Source: Trichothermofontia sichuanensis B231
Lineage (GTDB): Bacteria > Cyanobacteriota > Cyanobacteriia > B231
Direction: 5' to 3'
DNA length: 64,000 nt
Assembly: GCF_026240635.1 (NCBI RefSeq)
Contig: NZ_CP110848.1
Location: forward strand, 4,049,741-4,113,740
This document shows positions 1 to 9,068 of the stretch, piece after piece (the first letter of the stretch is position 1; each line of letters opens with the position of its first letter). The notes under the pieces were generated by a model. The model worked only from the letters and a program-made list of their open reading frames with translations, ran no database searches and had not been told where the DNA came from. The position numbers were made by a program, and so were the translations under genes.

Positions 1-366
1 ATGGCCTGTGGCACACCCGTCGTTGCCTCGGATGTGGGGGGTCTCAAATTTACCGTTATGCCGGGGGAAACCGGATTACTGGTTCCCTCCCAGGATGTTA
101 GCGCCTTTGCCCGCGGCATTGAACGGGTATTGGCAGATGCCGATTGGGCCAATCAGTTGAAGCAACAAGCGGCCCATCGGGTGCGACAAACCTTTAGCTG
201 GGCAAGTGTTGCGGGTCAACTTAGTGATTTGTACCGCCGTTTATTAGCCCAGTCCATTACCCAGGAACAACTATGGGTCGATGGCCCCGCTGTGCCTTGG
301 CCTTGCCAACCGTCAACGCCCACGGTGGAACCCCTGTCTCCCTTCTCCGGGGTACAAGCCTCCTAG
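1..366 (+). CDS. Glycosyltransferase family 4, C-terminal part (cut by window edge)
   Basis: This is the last 121 residues of a GT-B retaining glycosyltransferase (family 4/group 1) that transfers a sugar from an activated donor. The visible stretch opens with MACGTPVVASDVGG and continues to GETGLLVP, the nucleotide-sugar-binding signature of the family's C-terminal Rossmann lobe. The first base of the window happens to start an ATG codon, but this Met lies inside the conserved motif, so the real start is upstream of the window. The tail after the last helix is Pro-rich. The substrate cannot be told from this fragment. Confidence 0.85.
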   Translation: MACGTPVVASDVGGLKFTVMPGETGLLVPSQDVSAFARGIERVLADADWANQLKQQAAHRVRQTFSWASVAGQLSDLYRRLLAQSITQEQLWVDGPAVPWPCQPSTPTVEPLSPFSGVQAS

Positions 367-404
367 GAGTTTCAGGCCGTCGTCGGTGCAGGCGTTCCCT
401 GCTC

Positions 405-1682
405 CTAACTGCGGAAAGGTGAGATCCAGCCCCGCAAGAAGTAGAAGATCGAAGTTAGGTATTCGCTGAGTGCTCTCGTGGTCTGGGCGAGGGCCGTGGC
501 ACTGGGGATAAAGGCATCGATCGTGGGCTTGGGCCAAGTAGGCGCTGGGGCAGCCGCTGGCTCTGGAACACAGAGCGGTTGTTCGGGGGATGTTGCGCGG
601 GGGGCGGTCGGCGTTGGGGGGATGCTACCCGTGTCTCCAGACTGGGCAAAGCTCCCATCCCCCCGTTTTCCCCGCCAGCGGCTGGGGGTGCTGGCAGTGC
701 ACTCTTGCTTCGTCGGATCAGTCCGGGGGGGGTCAGGAGCCGTAAACGTATAGAAGTTAGTGGGACGGGCGATCGGTTCGAGACCCAGGTGCTCAAAGGT
801 CAACACAGCCCGTGCCATTTCCAGGGCCGAGCCCACCAGCACTAGGCGATTGGGGGGTTGATTGCCCTTGAGCAACTCCTTTACCCGTTCACCGATTTGG
901 TGGAGATTAGCCCCGGCACAGAAGGGTTGGCGTTCGACCTCATGGCTGCTGCCGTCAGGGGGCACGAGTTGCGTGCGGGTGATAGCATCTTTCCGTACTG
1001 ATAAAATTGCCGTTTCGGCAATACCGGGGCGATGACTGCGCAGGGCGATCGCCGTATCTTCAGCCATTTGCACTTCGGGTTCCCAATTGCCATCATTATT
1101 CGTTGGGACACAGACTATGAGGGGAAAGTCTTTTTTCGTGAGGCTTTGATAGAGTTCTGCTGTGTAGGGAACCCGGTCATCCATAACCTGCACGCGGTTC
1201 GGGAGTTCAGCAAAGCTGGCAAAGTTAGCCCGACGGGTGGCATCCGCCGCTAATAAGACGAGGGGACCAGCGACATCCGGTAGGGGTTTGATTTCATGGA
1301 GGGCTTCCATCTCCAACTCGCGGGTGAGAAGCGTTGCTACGAAGGGCAGACTGGCCAAGAACAGCAGCGGTAAGGCAATGCGGGCCATGAGCATCGGGAG
1401 GCCCCCCTTGCGGATACCCCCCACGGTGAAGATCAGTAACAGAATGACGATGCCCAGCGGGGTGAACAGCCACGGTAGGATCAGATCCCCCAAGTGACCG
1501 ATCGTGCCACTGCCCGCACTGCGAAACATGAGGGTGAGCAGGAGAAAGAGCACCAACCCACCCAGGAGTGTCAACCAAAAGGGGGGGATCAGCCGCAGAA
1601 ACACATACCACAATAGCGATCCCACCACAGCCCAAAGGAACAGTTGGGTGATCAGGGAGAAAATATCAACCACCAGGAGCAT
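405..1682 (-). CDS. YdcF/ElyC-like DUF218 membrane protein
   Basis: The 425-residue protein starts with about four hydrophobic helices (residues ~5-110), followed by a soluble DUF218 domain (~135-330) that includes a conserved LVGSALEMARA stretch. This matches the cyanobacterial YdcF/SanA/ElyC group, envelope proteins of unclear biochemical role. Between the domain and a closing hydrophobic helix (SATALAQTTRALSEYLTSI) lies a Pro/Ser/Thr-rich insert of about 60 residues that looks unstructured. It converges on the glycosyltransferase upstream and is divergent from the DUF2470 gene. Domain assignment is good; function is unknown. Confidence 0.75.
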   Translation of the reverse strand: MLLVVDIFSLITQLFLWAVVGSLLWYVFLRLIPPFWLTLLGGLVLFLLLTLMFRSAGSGTIGHLGDLILPWLFTPLGIVILLLIFTVGGIRKGGLPMLMARIALPLLFLASLPFVATLLTRELEMEALHEIKPLPDVAGPLVLLAADATRRANFASFAELPNRVQVMDDRVPYTAELYQSLTKKDFPLIVCVPTNNDGNWEPEVQMAEDTAIALRSHRPGIAETAILSVRKDAITRTQLVPPDGSSHEVERQPFCAGANLHQIGERVKELLKGNQPPNRLVLVGSALEMARAVLTFEHLGLEPIARPTNFYTFTAPDPPRTDPTKQECTASTPSRWRGKRGDGSFAQSGDTGSIPPTPTAPRATSPEQPLCVPEPAAAPAPTWPKPTIDAFIPSATALAQTTRALSEYLTSIFYFLRGWISPFRS

Positions 1683-1869
1683 GGGGTGCTCTCCTCACAA
1701 CCAGCGTCATTCAACCTGCCCAGATTATGACCTGATTTCGTCAAATCGCCCGTTGATCGGAGCGATCTGCTTGCGGCCCAGGTACCTGGCTTGATTTAAT
1801 GGGCAACGGGGACAGCCGCCGCTTGGAGGTGGTTTGCCTGGTGATATCTTGGTGTTAAGGGGAGGCAGT

Positions 1870-2169
1870 ATGGCAGATGCACTGACACCAGCGGTCAGCG
1901 ATCGCATTTGTAAACACATGAATGAGGACCATGCCGAGGCGGTAGCCCTCTATGCCCGCGTTTTTGGTCAACTGCCAGCGGTGACAGCGGCCCAAATGCA
2001 GGCGATCGATCCCGAAGGGATGGATCTCCTAGCCGAGGTAGAGGGACGTATACAAGCGGTGCGTATTCGATTTGACCATTGCCTTAAGGACTCAGAAGAT
2101 GCCCACCAAACCCTGATCGCAATGGTGCGACAGGCTCGCAGTCAGAGCCAAGTAAATTCTGCTGATTGA
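1870..2169 (+). CDS. DUF2470 domain protein
   Basis: A 99-residue protein with the DUF2470 fold: ICKHMNEDHAEA near residue 15 and a central GMDLLAEVEG segment. This domain forms the C-terminal part of HugZ-like haem oxygenases and also occurs alone in cyanobacteria, where it may bind haem or a cofactor. The His and Glu residues of HMNEDH are kept. I chose the ATG at 1870 because AGGGGAGG lies a few bases upstream; a start 12 codons earlier is possible but lacks a ribosome site. It is divergent from the DUF218 gene, across about 190 bases. Confidence 0.75.
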   Translation: MADALTPAVSDRICKHMNEDHAEAVALYARVFGQLPAVTAAQMQAIDPEGMDLLAEVEGRIQAVRIRFDHCLKDSEDAHQTLIAMVRQARSQSQVNSAD

Positions 2170-2240
2170 ACTGCTGTTCATTGAACACGACCGTCGGGAG
2201 GACGAGACCACACCAGTACAGATTCCAGTACAGATTCAGG

Positions 2241-3149
2241 TTAGTCACTACCGCCAGCACTGAGAGCGGCAACGACAGCCTGTTGACTGGTGGTCTGGTA
2301 GAGGGTTCGTAAATACTGCATGGCAACCTGACTCGAAAGGGCGCTGGTAGCGGCTGTGCCCAGGGTGTTGGCAGCGAAGGGAATCGGTCCCAATGTATCG
2401 AGGATGGTTTCGCTGCTAGGGGGAGGAGAAATGACGACGAGGGAGGGTTCCAGGGACTGGGTATAGTGCCAGAAGTGGGTGATTTCCGCCTGAAAAGGCT
2501 GTGCGATCGGGGTAGCAGGTACGGCAGGGGGTGGAACCGCTCCTTCTCCTTGGGGAGACGGCCCAACGGCAGCAGCAGTCGTTGCACCAGCGTCGGTTTT
2601 GTCCTGGCTTCGGAGTTGGCGCAAGGCGGCGAGAATTTGCTCACGGGTGCGTCCCCGTAATTGAAAGAGCACAAAGGGATCTTCACTAAAGCGATCCGCC
2701 AGGAGATAGTAAATCGCACCAATGTGTTTGCAGGGATTGGCCTTGTCGGGACAGGAGCAGCGGCTGTGAATTTCCGAGAGGGTGAAAGGGAACAGGGAGA
2801 GGCCATTCTGGGTGAAGACTTCTTCAATGTTGGCAGGCATTTCGCCAGCGAGAAGCTTAGCAGCAAAGATCGCCCGTTTGGACATAGTTTCAATCACATA
2901 GCCCCATTCCTCGTGGCTGAAAGGCGTCAGGGATAAGGAGACCTTGTAGGGATCGGGTTCGGTTCCCTGGACATCCGCGAGTACCTTGGGACCAACAAAC
3001 TCGATGCGTAGCACATGACCTTCACGGGCATAGTTGCGGGCACGTTCTAGGCGTTTTTTGAACCGATAGGAATTGAGCAAATCTACCCACTGCTGTACCC
3101 ACCAAGGCTGATCGGGGGCAGTATCTGCAGAGGGAGGGTTGGTGACCAT
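2241..3149 (-). CDS. SWIM zinc-finger protein
   Basis: The 302-residue protein carries a SWIM zinc finger at about residues 130-150 (CSCPDKANPCKHIGA, the CxCx(n)CxH pattern). In bacteria such proteins usually accompany SNF2-type helicases and are thought to bind DNA or protein. The N-terminal part contains the family region around WWVQQWVDLLNSYRFKKRL. The last 100 residues are Ala/Pro-rich and weakly conserved in appearance. No helicase gene is adjacent. A 12-bp direct repeat (2213-2236) lies just past the stop. Confidence 0.8.
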   Translation of the reverse strand: MVTNPPSADTAPDQPWWVQQWVDLLNSYRFKKRLERARNYAREGHVLRIEFVGPKVLADVQGTEPDPYKVSLSLTPFSHEEWGYVIETMSKRAIFAAKLLAGEMPANIEEVFTQNGLSLFPFTLSEIHSRCSCPDKANPCKHIGAIYYLLADRFSEDPFVLFQLRGRTREQILAALRQLRSQDKTDAGATTAAAVGPSPQGEGAVPPPAVPATPIAQPFQAEITHFWHYTQSLEPSLVVISPPPSSETILDTLGPIPFAANTLGTAATSALSSQVAMQYLRTLYQTTSQQAVVAALSAGGSD

Positions 3150-3331
3150 GCTGAATCGTTTTGATGCGGATGTGTAGGGATTAACGGTGGGTATTTGCTT
3201 ATTTTAAGCGGATTGGGGGGTGTGAAGTCTCACCAAAACCATCGATCTAGAAGATGACCATTGCCTGATTGCCCAGGTTTGCGCGATCGCCGTCCAACTT
3301 CCATCAATAATTTCCGCCAATTGCTCCGTAA

Positions 3332-3599
3332 TACAGTTCTTACCTCAATCATAAAGTACAGCAAGTACAGCTTTACCTGGATAGGATGGGGATATCCCTT
3401 TGGTGCGCCCCTGACCCTAAATCCTTCTCCCAGAGCGGGGGAGGGACTTATAAAGTATAAAGTCCCGCTCCCCTTCGCCCCATCCTCCCGCAAACGGGAG
3501 GTTAGGGGGGCTGGCACAAGGGGTTGGGGGATGAGGGCTGCTGGTCGGAGCGAGATCCAAACCTTAACTGTGTACTGAGTAAATTAGGTAAAGGCTGTA
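3332..3599. mobile_element. Family A MITE-like element, copy 1
   Basis: Inverted-repeat element with ends TACAGTTCTTACCT at the left and AGGTAAAGGCTGTA at the right, the second matching other copies exactly. At 268 bp it is longer than the usual 223-224 bp because of an extra internal stretch. The interior carries the hairpin-forming CTCCC...GGGAG segments shared by all copies. It sits in the gap between the SWIM gene and the gene at 3929, 30 bases from a family B copy. Confidence 0.6.
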
Positions 3600-3629
3600 T
3601 CTCTCCTCACCATTCATTTAGGATTGCCA

Positions 3630-3734
3630 TAGCTATTTCAATTTAGGATGAAACATTACCCTCACCCCTCAGTCCCTCTCCCAGAGCGGGAGAGTCGAGT
3701 GAAAAATGTATCGTTCTTATTTGTATTGACTATA
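3630..3734. mobile_element. Family B MITE-like element, copy 1
   Basis: A 105-bp copy in the orientation opposite to the copies at 36825, 41041 and 46949. Its right end reads ATTGACTATA on the + strand, the complement of TATAGTCAAT, and its left end is TAGCTATTTCAATTTAGG. The interior holds a CCTCTCCC...GGGAG hairpin. With the family A copy next door it fills most of the 780-base gap 3150-3928, in which no other gene or signal was seen. Confidence 0.6.
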
Positions 3735-3928
3735 TATTGGAATCCCAAGTCATTTGAACCTCATCCTGAGTTCTGCTAAGGGTGACAAAACACCGACCTA
3801 GGGATATTCCACACACTGCGTCCGGGTATTTTCCGGATCACCCGCCCTATGGCCTGAGATCAAGGAATAGGCTTGACTCACAAGCTCAGACACACTCAGA
3901 GCCAATCGCTCAGTGCAGTGGGGGTAAG

Positions 3929-4228
3929 ATGGCTGAGATTCAGAAGCACGTTGAGAAACTGATTCAGGTGGCCCAGTCAGGTGATGAGGTTTCCCTCATA
4001 CACTCCGTTACCTGGCTCCACGATCGCCGGTTTAATGCTGAGGATGCCGTCGGAATCGTCGTTGAAGCCAGTGTTGCACTTCTCCATCACGGCCAAAAGG
4101 CCCAAGCCCGTCAACTGCTGGAACGCTTTCTCGCAGATGCCGCTCCTGAACTGGTTGCCAAGACCAAGACCCGCCTACAACAACTCATTCTGCAACAGGA
4201 AGCCGCCACCCAAGCTAGAGCTAGCTAG
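3929..4228 (+). CDS. Conserved hypothetical alpha-helical protein
   Basis: A 99-residue soluble, probably all-helical protein (MAEIQKHVEKLIQVAQ... to the C-terminal QQLILQQE). The middle (VALLHHGQKAQARQLLERFL) resembles a single TPR-like hairpin, but no family could be named. I chose the ATG at 3929, preceded by a G-rich stretch (GGGGGTAAG). The frame stays open 49 codons upstream, but that part does not look like protein. Confidence is moderate because no homologue is recognised. Confidence 0.5.
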   Translation: MAEIQKHVEKLIQVAQSGDEVSLIHSVTWLHDRRFNAEDAVGIVVEASVALLHHGQKAQARQLLERFLADAAPELVAKTKTRLQQLILQQEAATQARAS

Positions 4229-4352
4229 TTGCCCATTAGGTGTACCCTCATGCAGCGATCCTTTGCGGCTAGCGGATGAAGGCGTGGTTAGAGTGTTGGG
4301 GAACAGTTCTGTCTCTTGAGCACAATGTGCAGGTCAACACTTCGGTCAACGC

Positions 4353-5057
4353 CTAACGCATGGCGGCCAGAGGCTGGGCCTGTAACAAGCCTTGGAAGAG
4401 AACCAGCCCATCAGTTCCCCCTAGCTGAGCATCAGCAGCCCGTTCCGGATGGGGCATCATGCCTAGGACATTGCCTGGGCGATTGCAAATCCCAGCAATA
4501 TTATGACAAGACCCATTGGGGTTACTTTCAGCCGTGATGTCACCTGTCACAGTGCAATAGCGAAACAAAATTTGTTGATGATCTTCAAGAGCCTGGAGTT
4601 CATCATCGGTAGCGTAGTAATTACCCTCGCCGTGGGCAATCGGTAGGGTAATGACCGCGTGGTGCTCATAGCCCTGAGTCCAAACGCGATCGCTGCTTTC
4701 TACCCGCAGGTAAACCCGATCGCAGATAAAATGTAGATCCCGATTCCGGGTCAAGGCACCGGGCAACAGACCCACCTCGGTCAAAATCTGAAAACCATTA
4801 CAGATGCCTAACACCCAGCCCCCCCGCTGGGCAAATTCAATAACTGAACGCATCACGGGCGAAAAACGGGCGATCGCACCACAGCGCAGATAATCCCCGT
4901 AGCTAAACCCCCCAGGAATCACCACCACATCTAACCCGCTCAGGTCCGTCTCTTGATGCCAGATCAGACGGGTCGGCTGCTGCAATAGCCCTTGCGTAAC
5001 CCAGGTGACATCGCGATCACAATTGGAACCCGGAAAGACCAATACCCCAAAGTTCAT
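4353..5057 (-). CDS. purQ: Phosphoribosylformylglycinamidine synthase glutaminase subunit PurQ
   Basis: PurQ supplies ammonia from glutamine to the PurL/PurS complex, which converts FGAR to FGAM in purine synthesis. The 234-residue protein shows the class I glutaminase features: the oxyanion strand [14 protein letters not shown], the nucleophile elbow GICNGFQIL with Cys86, and the His/Glu pair in MMPHPER near the C terminus. Length is normal. It starts 3 bases after the purS stop, so the two are translated as a pair. purL is not in this window. Confidence 0.96.
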   Translation of the reverse strand: MNFGVLVFPGSNCDRDVTWVTQGLLQQPTRLIWHQETDLSGLDVVVIPGGFSYGDYLRCGAIARFSPVMRSVIEFAQRGGWVLGICNGFQILTEVGLLPGALTRNRDLHFICDRVYLRVESSDRVWTQGYEHHAVITLPIAHGEGNYYATDDELQALEDHQQILFRYCTVTGDITAESNPNGSCHNIAGICNRPGNVLGMMPHPERAADAQLGGTDGLVLFQGLLQAQPLAAMR

Positions 5058-5060
5058 GGC

Positions 5061-5369
5061 TCATACTCCCCCGGCGGTGCCTACCGGTTGGCCGCTGTGT
5101 AGCTCAAACCGATAGTTTTCAATCACAGGGTTGGCCAGGAGTTGATCGCACATGCGATCAAGATCCTGTTGTGCCTGCTCCAGGCTCTCAGCCTCCAGGG
5201 TCAGCTCAATATATTTACCAATGCGTACCCCCGTAACACCGGTATAGCCCAGATGATGTAGACCCGACTGCACCGCTGTTCCCGCCGGATCAAGGACGGA
5301 CGGACGTAGGGTGACATAGATTTGGGCCTGATAGGTTTGGGCGCTCACAAGTTTCCCCCTCAGCGGCAA
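5061..5369 (-). CDS. purS: Phosphoribosylformylglycinamidine synthase subunit PurS
   Basis: PurS is the small structural subunit that docks PurQ on PurL. The protein shows the compact alpha/beta fold signatures: IYVTLRPSVLDPAGTAVQSGL, then GVRIGKYIELTLE and the helix LEQAQQDLDRMCDQLLANPVIENY. From the first ATG it is 102 residues; a GTG seven codons in (5348) gives a more typical N terminus (VSAQTYQAQIYV), and either start is possible. It is directly upstream of purQ in the same operon. Confidence 0.93.
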   Translation of the reverse strand: MPLRGKLVSAQTYQAQIYVTLRPSVLDPAGTAVQSGLHHLGYTGVTGVRIGKYIELTLEAESLEQAQQDLDRMCDQLLANPVIENYRFELHSGQPVGTAGGV

Positions 5370-5424
5370 TGCTTCCCTATTCTAGGACGCCGACAGGGTT
5401 CTCGGACACAGGGGACTCACCTGA

Positions 5425-5536
5425 TTGACTGACAAAACTCACAATACCCTGACCCCCACCCCTCTTCCAGAGCAGGCGAGGTACTCATCGAGCCAGGTTT
5501 TGCAGTTCAAGTCCCTTCGCCCCTTGTGGCTCGATG
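5425..5536. repeat. Family C dispersed repeat, copy 1
   Basis: It begins TTGACTGACAAAAC and shares with the copy at 24632-24778 the succession of a CCCCTCTTCCAGAG segment, a GGCGAGGTACTCATCGA segment and a CCCTTCGCCCC segment. The right end is degraded compared with copy 2. It lies between the purS start and the next stop codon on the minus strand (gap 5370-5545). Confidence 0.5.
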
Positions 5537-5545
5537 GGAGACTTC

Positions 5546-6328
5546 CTAGGAGGCCGTCTGCCGCAGGGCACTCAGGATCACCCCAACTGAATTGAGGTGG
5601 GGGAAGCTTTCTAGTTGGGCGGGGTCCTGTAGGGCCATGACGCCGATTAATTGGTTGTAGGCGGTGATACCCTGATTGACCTCCGCGATCGTCACCCGCC
5701 GCTCCGGAGCGACTAGGCCAGTTACCGCTGTTGTGAGTTGGTCCGCCGCCGCAATCACCGTTTCCCGGTCCTCCCAAGTCGGTTGAGGGGTGGGCGCATT
5801 GGCAAGGGCCACGGGGGTGACCAGTTGTTGGGCAAAGTTAGTCGGGACGGTACCCGTAAACAGGGCCGCAACTTCTGGCGTAATCATCGGCACGGACGAT
5901 CGGGCCGCCTGCCGCACTAAGCCATTCACCACATCCTGGGCCGTGACCACATTACCAGACGAAGCACTACCCGTCCGAAATCCCTCAGTAGGGGTCTGAC
6001 CAAAGCTCTGGACCTGACCATTGGGATCCACGCGTTGAGGACCTGCCGAACCAAAGAAAACCGTGCGACCAAAGGGAGCACGATTGGGTTGGAGCAGATT
6101 ATTGATATTCTCGTTCATCCCCTGCTGACGTGGGGTAGGCGAAGGACCAAAGCCGGGAGCGTTGTTGAGGATGCCGCCCCGGTTGATGATATTAGAAATG
6201 CCGATACCAGCAGAGTCGATCGGCACTTTGGCTGATCCCGCCTGGGCCGGGGCTGCTAGACTCGCGATCGCGGCACCACCTAGCAGAGCCATCCCTAAAC
6301 GATAACCAAGCTGTGTTTGCCATTTCAT
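5546..6328 (-). CDS. Secreted protein of unknown function
   Basis: A 260-residue protein with a clear signal peptide (MKWQTQLGYRLG, hydrophobic core LLGGAAIASLAA, cleavage after APAQA). The mature part is Asn/Gly/Pro-rich early (IINRGGILNNAPGFGPSP) and helical later. It has no cysteine, no lipobox and no recognised domain. It is the last of three minus-strand exported or surface genes (5546, 6422, 7384) spaced about 90 bases apart, so they may be co-transcribed. Function is unknown. Confidence 0.6.
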   Translation of the reverse strand: MKWQTQLGYRLGMALLGGAAIASLAAPAQAGSAKVPIDSAGIGISNIINRGGILNNAPGFGPSPTPRQQGMNENINNLLQPNRAPFGRTVFFGSAGPQRVDPNGQVQSFGQTPTEGFRTGSASSGNVVTAQDVVNGLVRQAARSSVPMITPEVAALFTGTVPTNFAQQLVTPVALANAPTPQPTWEDRETVIAAADQLTTAVTGLVAPERRVTIAEVNQGITAYNQLIGVMALQDPAQLESFPHLNSVGVILSALRQTAS

Positions 6329-6421
6329 GATCCTGCTCTCCCTCGTGATTGGATAGACTGGCTAGACTAACTGTCGCTGCCCACAAGCAATTCAAACCGT
6401 GTTCACTTAAACTGTATTCAC

Positions 6422-7291
6422 TTAAACCGTGAAGGTTAGTGTCCCCCCGCTTAGATTACCCGTATTCTGATTCACCACGCCCCCGTTGACAAACACATCA
6501 TTGCTACCGGGGGCGATCAGACTGGCCAGGGTGGCATCTTCTACCACAATTGTATTCGTTACCGACCCTTGAATCGTAATCACCACACCCGTACCGGGAG
6601 TATCAGTTAAGCGGACAACATCCCCCGCCTGTAGGCTGTTCAAACGAATAGTATCTCCGGCATTGGGACCGGCAGCGAATCCCCGAATCACATCCTCGCC
6701 CCCATAGCCTCCCTCGGTGACCCAGCGGCCTGCGACTTGCTTCCGGACGGCAGCTTGGAATAGATAGGTGTCATCCCCAGTGCCGCCAATCATCAGTTGG
6801 TTGCCAAAGCCCCCAACCAAGGTATCATTGCCATCGTTTACATTGGGAGTTGTGGCTCCACCGCCACCCGATAAGGTACTTTGGCCTTCTGAGTAGATCA
6901 CGTCGTCACCCAAATCCCCAAACATGAACTCACCGGATAGGGGATCGGGAACGCCATATAGGGTATCATTGCCCTTGCCACCAAACATCAGGGTACCGCC
7001 AAAACGGGAGCCAATTAGGATGTCGTCATCCCGATCGCCATAGAGGAAATCCAACCCGGCGTCATCACTGGCAATCAGGGTGTCATTCCCCTTCCCCCCA
7101 TACAGGCTGTCATTCCCGCTGCCCCGAATTAAATCATTATCCAGTCCGCCCAGCAGGCGATCGCGACCGGGACCTCCCTGCAAGGTATCATTGCCTGTCA
7201 AGCCGAAAGCATCATTACCAGAACCATCCACAGGATTAAAACGGGCTGCTTGCAGGCTGTCCGGGCCGGCAGTGCCAAAAATCCGCTCCAT
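6422..7291 (-). CDS. RTX-type calcium-binding repeat protein
   Basis: A 289-residue protein whose first ~170 residues hold nonapeptide-like RTX repeats (GNDTLQGGPGRDRLLGG, GKGNDTLIA, GDRDDDILIGS), the Ca2+-binding parallel beta-roll of hemolysin-type proteins. The C-terminal part (DDTYLFQ, GEDVIRGF, GDTIRLNSL) is the usual beta-rich ending of type I secretion substrates. There is no N-terminal signal peptide, as expected for that route, but no ABC/HlyD/TolC genes are in the window. A structural or surface role is likely; an enzymatic domain is not visible. Confidence 0.8.
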   Translation of the reverse strand: MERIFGTAGPDSLQAARFNPVDGSGNDAFGLTGNDTLQGGPGRDRLLGGLDNDLIRGSGNDSLYGGKGNDTLIASDDAGLDFLYGDRDDDILIGSRFGGTLMFGGKGNDTLYGVPDPLSGEFMFGDLGDDVIYSEGQSTLSGGGGATTPNVNDGNDTLVGGFGNQLMIGGTGDDTYLFQAAVRKQVAGRWVTEGGYGGEDVIRGFAAGPNAGDTIRLNSLQAGDVVRLTDTPGTGVVITIQGSVTNTIVVEDATLASLIAPGSNDVFVNGGVVNQNTGNLSGGTLTFTV

Positions 7292-7383
7292 TGCTTCACT
7301 CCATCACCTAAGGTTTACACACTGTCTACAACACGTTGACAAAATGCTTGTGAGGTTTCGCATGGGGTACGACATCCCCTCAA

Positions 7384-8703
7384 TTAGCGAAAGTTAAACC
7401 CCAAACTGCCGCTGACGGCATAACGGGTACCAAATCCGGTGCTGTTAGCCACATCGATCGCGGTTCCAGAGAGGAAGAAGGGAAGACTGCGGAAGGGCAC
7501 ATAGGAAACCCCGAGATTAAGGCTGGAGCCAGACCATTCCGTAATGACCGAGGCATTGGGTGCCACCTGGAGGCCCACACTGCCAAAAACACCCACACTG
7601 TCCTTGCCTTCAATTTGATCCTCAATAGTCCGGAAGCGGCCACCCCCCACTCCGGCGGACAGCCCCAGCAACATGGGGTTACTGGGATGGTTGGGTTGGA
7701 GGGGAATGACTGTACTGAGCACACCGTAGACGGAGGAGTCGGTTCCCCCAGCCTCTGGGCCGTAGTTAATCGCGTTTTCCCACCCTACGGCGATCGACGT
7801 TTGTTTACCCAGACGGCGGTGTACCTTGAAGTCGAAACTGCCATTGCTAGCAAATCGGGAAGGGGTGAGGGAAATGATGTTATAGGTGGTCTCCAGCCCC
7901 AGGAATTTACCCGAATCGCCCAGGCCAAAGCCGATCGCCGCGGACCCTCCCGTTTTACCACTGTCCGATCGCACCACGGCTCCTGGCCCCAAAACCGACA
8001 GCCCCACCTCCCGGTTGACGATCGAAGCGCCCATGAATACATCGCCCTGATTGGCCCCAAACCCCGATGGGGTGAGGGCGTTAAAGCTGGGGTAGTACCG
8101 GGGACGACGCTGCTGCGGGGTCTGCGCTGGGATCGGGTCGATATAGAGGGGTGCCCATTGGGCTTGGGCTTGCAGGGCTTCATCCAGGGGGGTCGGTTCC
8201 CCCCGCCGTTGAATCCGTACCTGCGGACCCGAAGTCCGGGCGGTGGTCAGGTCCGGGGCAGCGGTAAGGGCATCGGGGTTAACGGGGCGATCAAACCAGG
8301 GTTGTCGGGTATCTGACAGGTCGATCGGCGGCGTCGATCGAGGCGGGGCTGAACTCGACGGGGTAGGCGTCAGGGTGGGCGTCAGGGTGACCGGGGCTGG
8401 ACGCGGTATCTCCGTACGGGGCAACACATCGGGGACCGGAGCCGGAGCCATTGCCAACGAGGATCTTGCCAAGGAACGGGGGGTCGATCGCGGCGACGGG
8501 CGTGAGGGTAGGGTAGCTGGTTGACTGGGCACGAGGCTCAACCTTGGGTCTAACTGGCGTGGACTGGGCGTTTGCTGCTGCGCCGCAGACTGGGCCGTTT
8601 GGCGAATCTGGACTTCCTGATAGAGTAATTGGCGGGCCGCGATGACGGCTAACAGGGTTGCTGTGATCGCCGCCACATAGCCGATCGGCTCAAAACGCTT
8701 CAT
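7384..8703 (-). CDS. Putative outer-membrane beta-barrel protein with Pro-rich neck
   Basis: The protein has about 439 residues. One N-terminal hydrophobic helix (YVAAITATLLAVIAA) is followed by a Pro/Ser/Thr/Gln-rich stretch (~40-180) and a C-terminal ~230 residues of alternating beta strands rich in Gly and aromatic residues, ending in LGFNFR, which resembles barrel-forming outer-membrane proteins. I chose the ATG at 8703, with GAGAGG ten bases upstream; a GTG six codons earlier is an alternative. It lies upstream of the RTX gene on the same strand. The barrel call is inferred from pattern only. Confidence 0.55.
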   Translation of the reverse strand: MKRFEPIGYVAAITATLLAVIAARQLLYQEVQIRQTAQSAAQQQTPSPRQLDPRLSLVPSQPATLPSRPSPRSTPRSLARSSLAMAPAPVPDVLPRTEIPRPAPVTLTPTLTPTPSSSAPPRSTPPIDLSDTRQPWFDRPVNPDALTAAPDLTTARTSGPQVRIQRRGEPTPLDEALQAQAQWAPLYIDPIPAQTPQQRRPRYYPSFNALTPSGFGANQGDVFMGASIVNREVGLSVLGPGAVVRSDSGKTGGSAAIGFGLGDSGKFLGLETTYNIISLTPSRFASNGSFDFKVHRRLGKQTSIAVGWENAINYGPEAGGTDSSVYGVLSTVIPLQPNHPSNPMLLGLSAGVGGGRFRTIEDQIEGKDSVGVFGSVGLQVAPNASVITEWSGSSLNLGVSYVPFRSLPFFLSGTAIDVANSTGFGTRYAVSGSLGFNFR

Positions 8704-9044
8704 TGCACCATAGCCTCTCACATCACCGTAGGATTGTCATCGTGCCAGTGGGTTGGGTTACGGAACTGTAGTGCAACCGGCGGTTAACCCAAATCCCTGG
8801 TAGTTGGCCCCTGCTACCATCCTAACAGATTACTCAGCAGGTGCGTTCCCTTCCGAAAAGATTATTTAGGGTTCTTGCTATTAACTGGCATTCGGCCACC
8901 GCGTCTTAGTGACTCAAGCATTTGCGTTGTGTCTTCACCGAAGCATCGCCAGAGAGTGCCCTCAAATTGCTCCCAAGGTGGCGCTGAGGGCACCCCAGTC
9001 TTGACACCTGGGTAGGCCCTCATCCGAGGCGCTATACTGAATAC
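8704..9044. other. Intergenic region, no gene seen
   Basis: This is the start of the divergent spacer between the barrel-like gene and the small gene at 9069. No conserved RNA or ORF is evident. TTGACA at 9001 is 26 bases from TATACT at 9033, too far apart for one promoter. The TATACT box alone fits a -10 element for the rightward gene. Confidence 0.4.
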
Positions 9045-9058
9045 AGTACTCTAGTACT
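9033..9058 (+). promoter_or_regulatory. -10 element plus LexA-type (SOS) box
   Basis: TATACT (9033-9038) is followed by AGTACTCTAGTACT (9045-9058), the core of the 16-bp perfect inverted repeat CAGTACTCTAGTACTG (9044-9059). The sequence fits the cyanobacterial/Gram-positive-like LexA consensus RGTACNNNDGTWCB at every position. It would overlap the transcription start and lies 10 bases before the ATG at 9069, an ideal place for repression. Binding is inferred from the motif alone. Confidence 0.55.
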
Positions 9059-9068
9059 GATTTAGGAT

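Noticed and set aside
3261-3578. 105-codon ORF in the gap before 3929, and a similar one at 46858-47040
   Set aside because: Both are translations of the repeat families (TLNPSPRAGEG and the like), not proteins.
7615-8316. Long plus-strand ORF (233 codons) opposite the barrel-like gene
   Set aside because: It is an antisense shadow in GC-rich sequence: no conserved motif, no ribosome site, and the opposite strand encodes a coherent protein.
9001-9038. TTGACA and TATACT as a -35/-10 pair for the small gene at 9069
   Set aside because: The gap between the hexamers is 26 bases, far above the ~17 needed.
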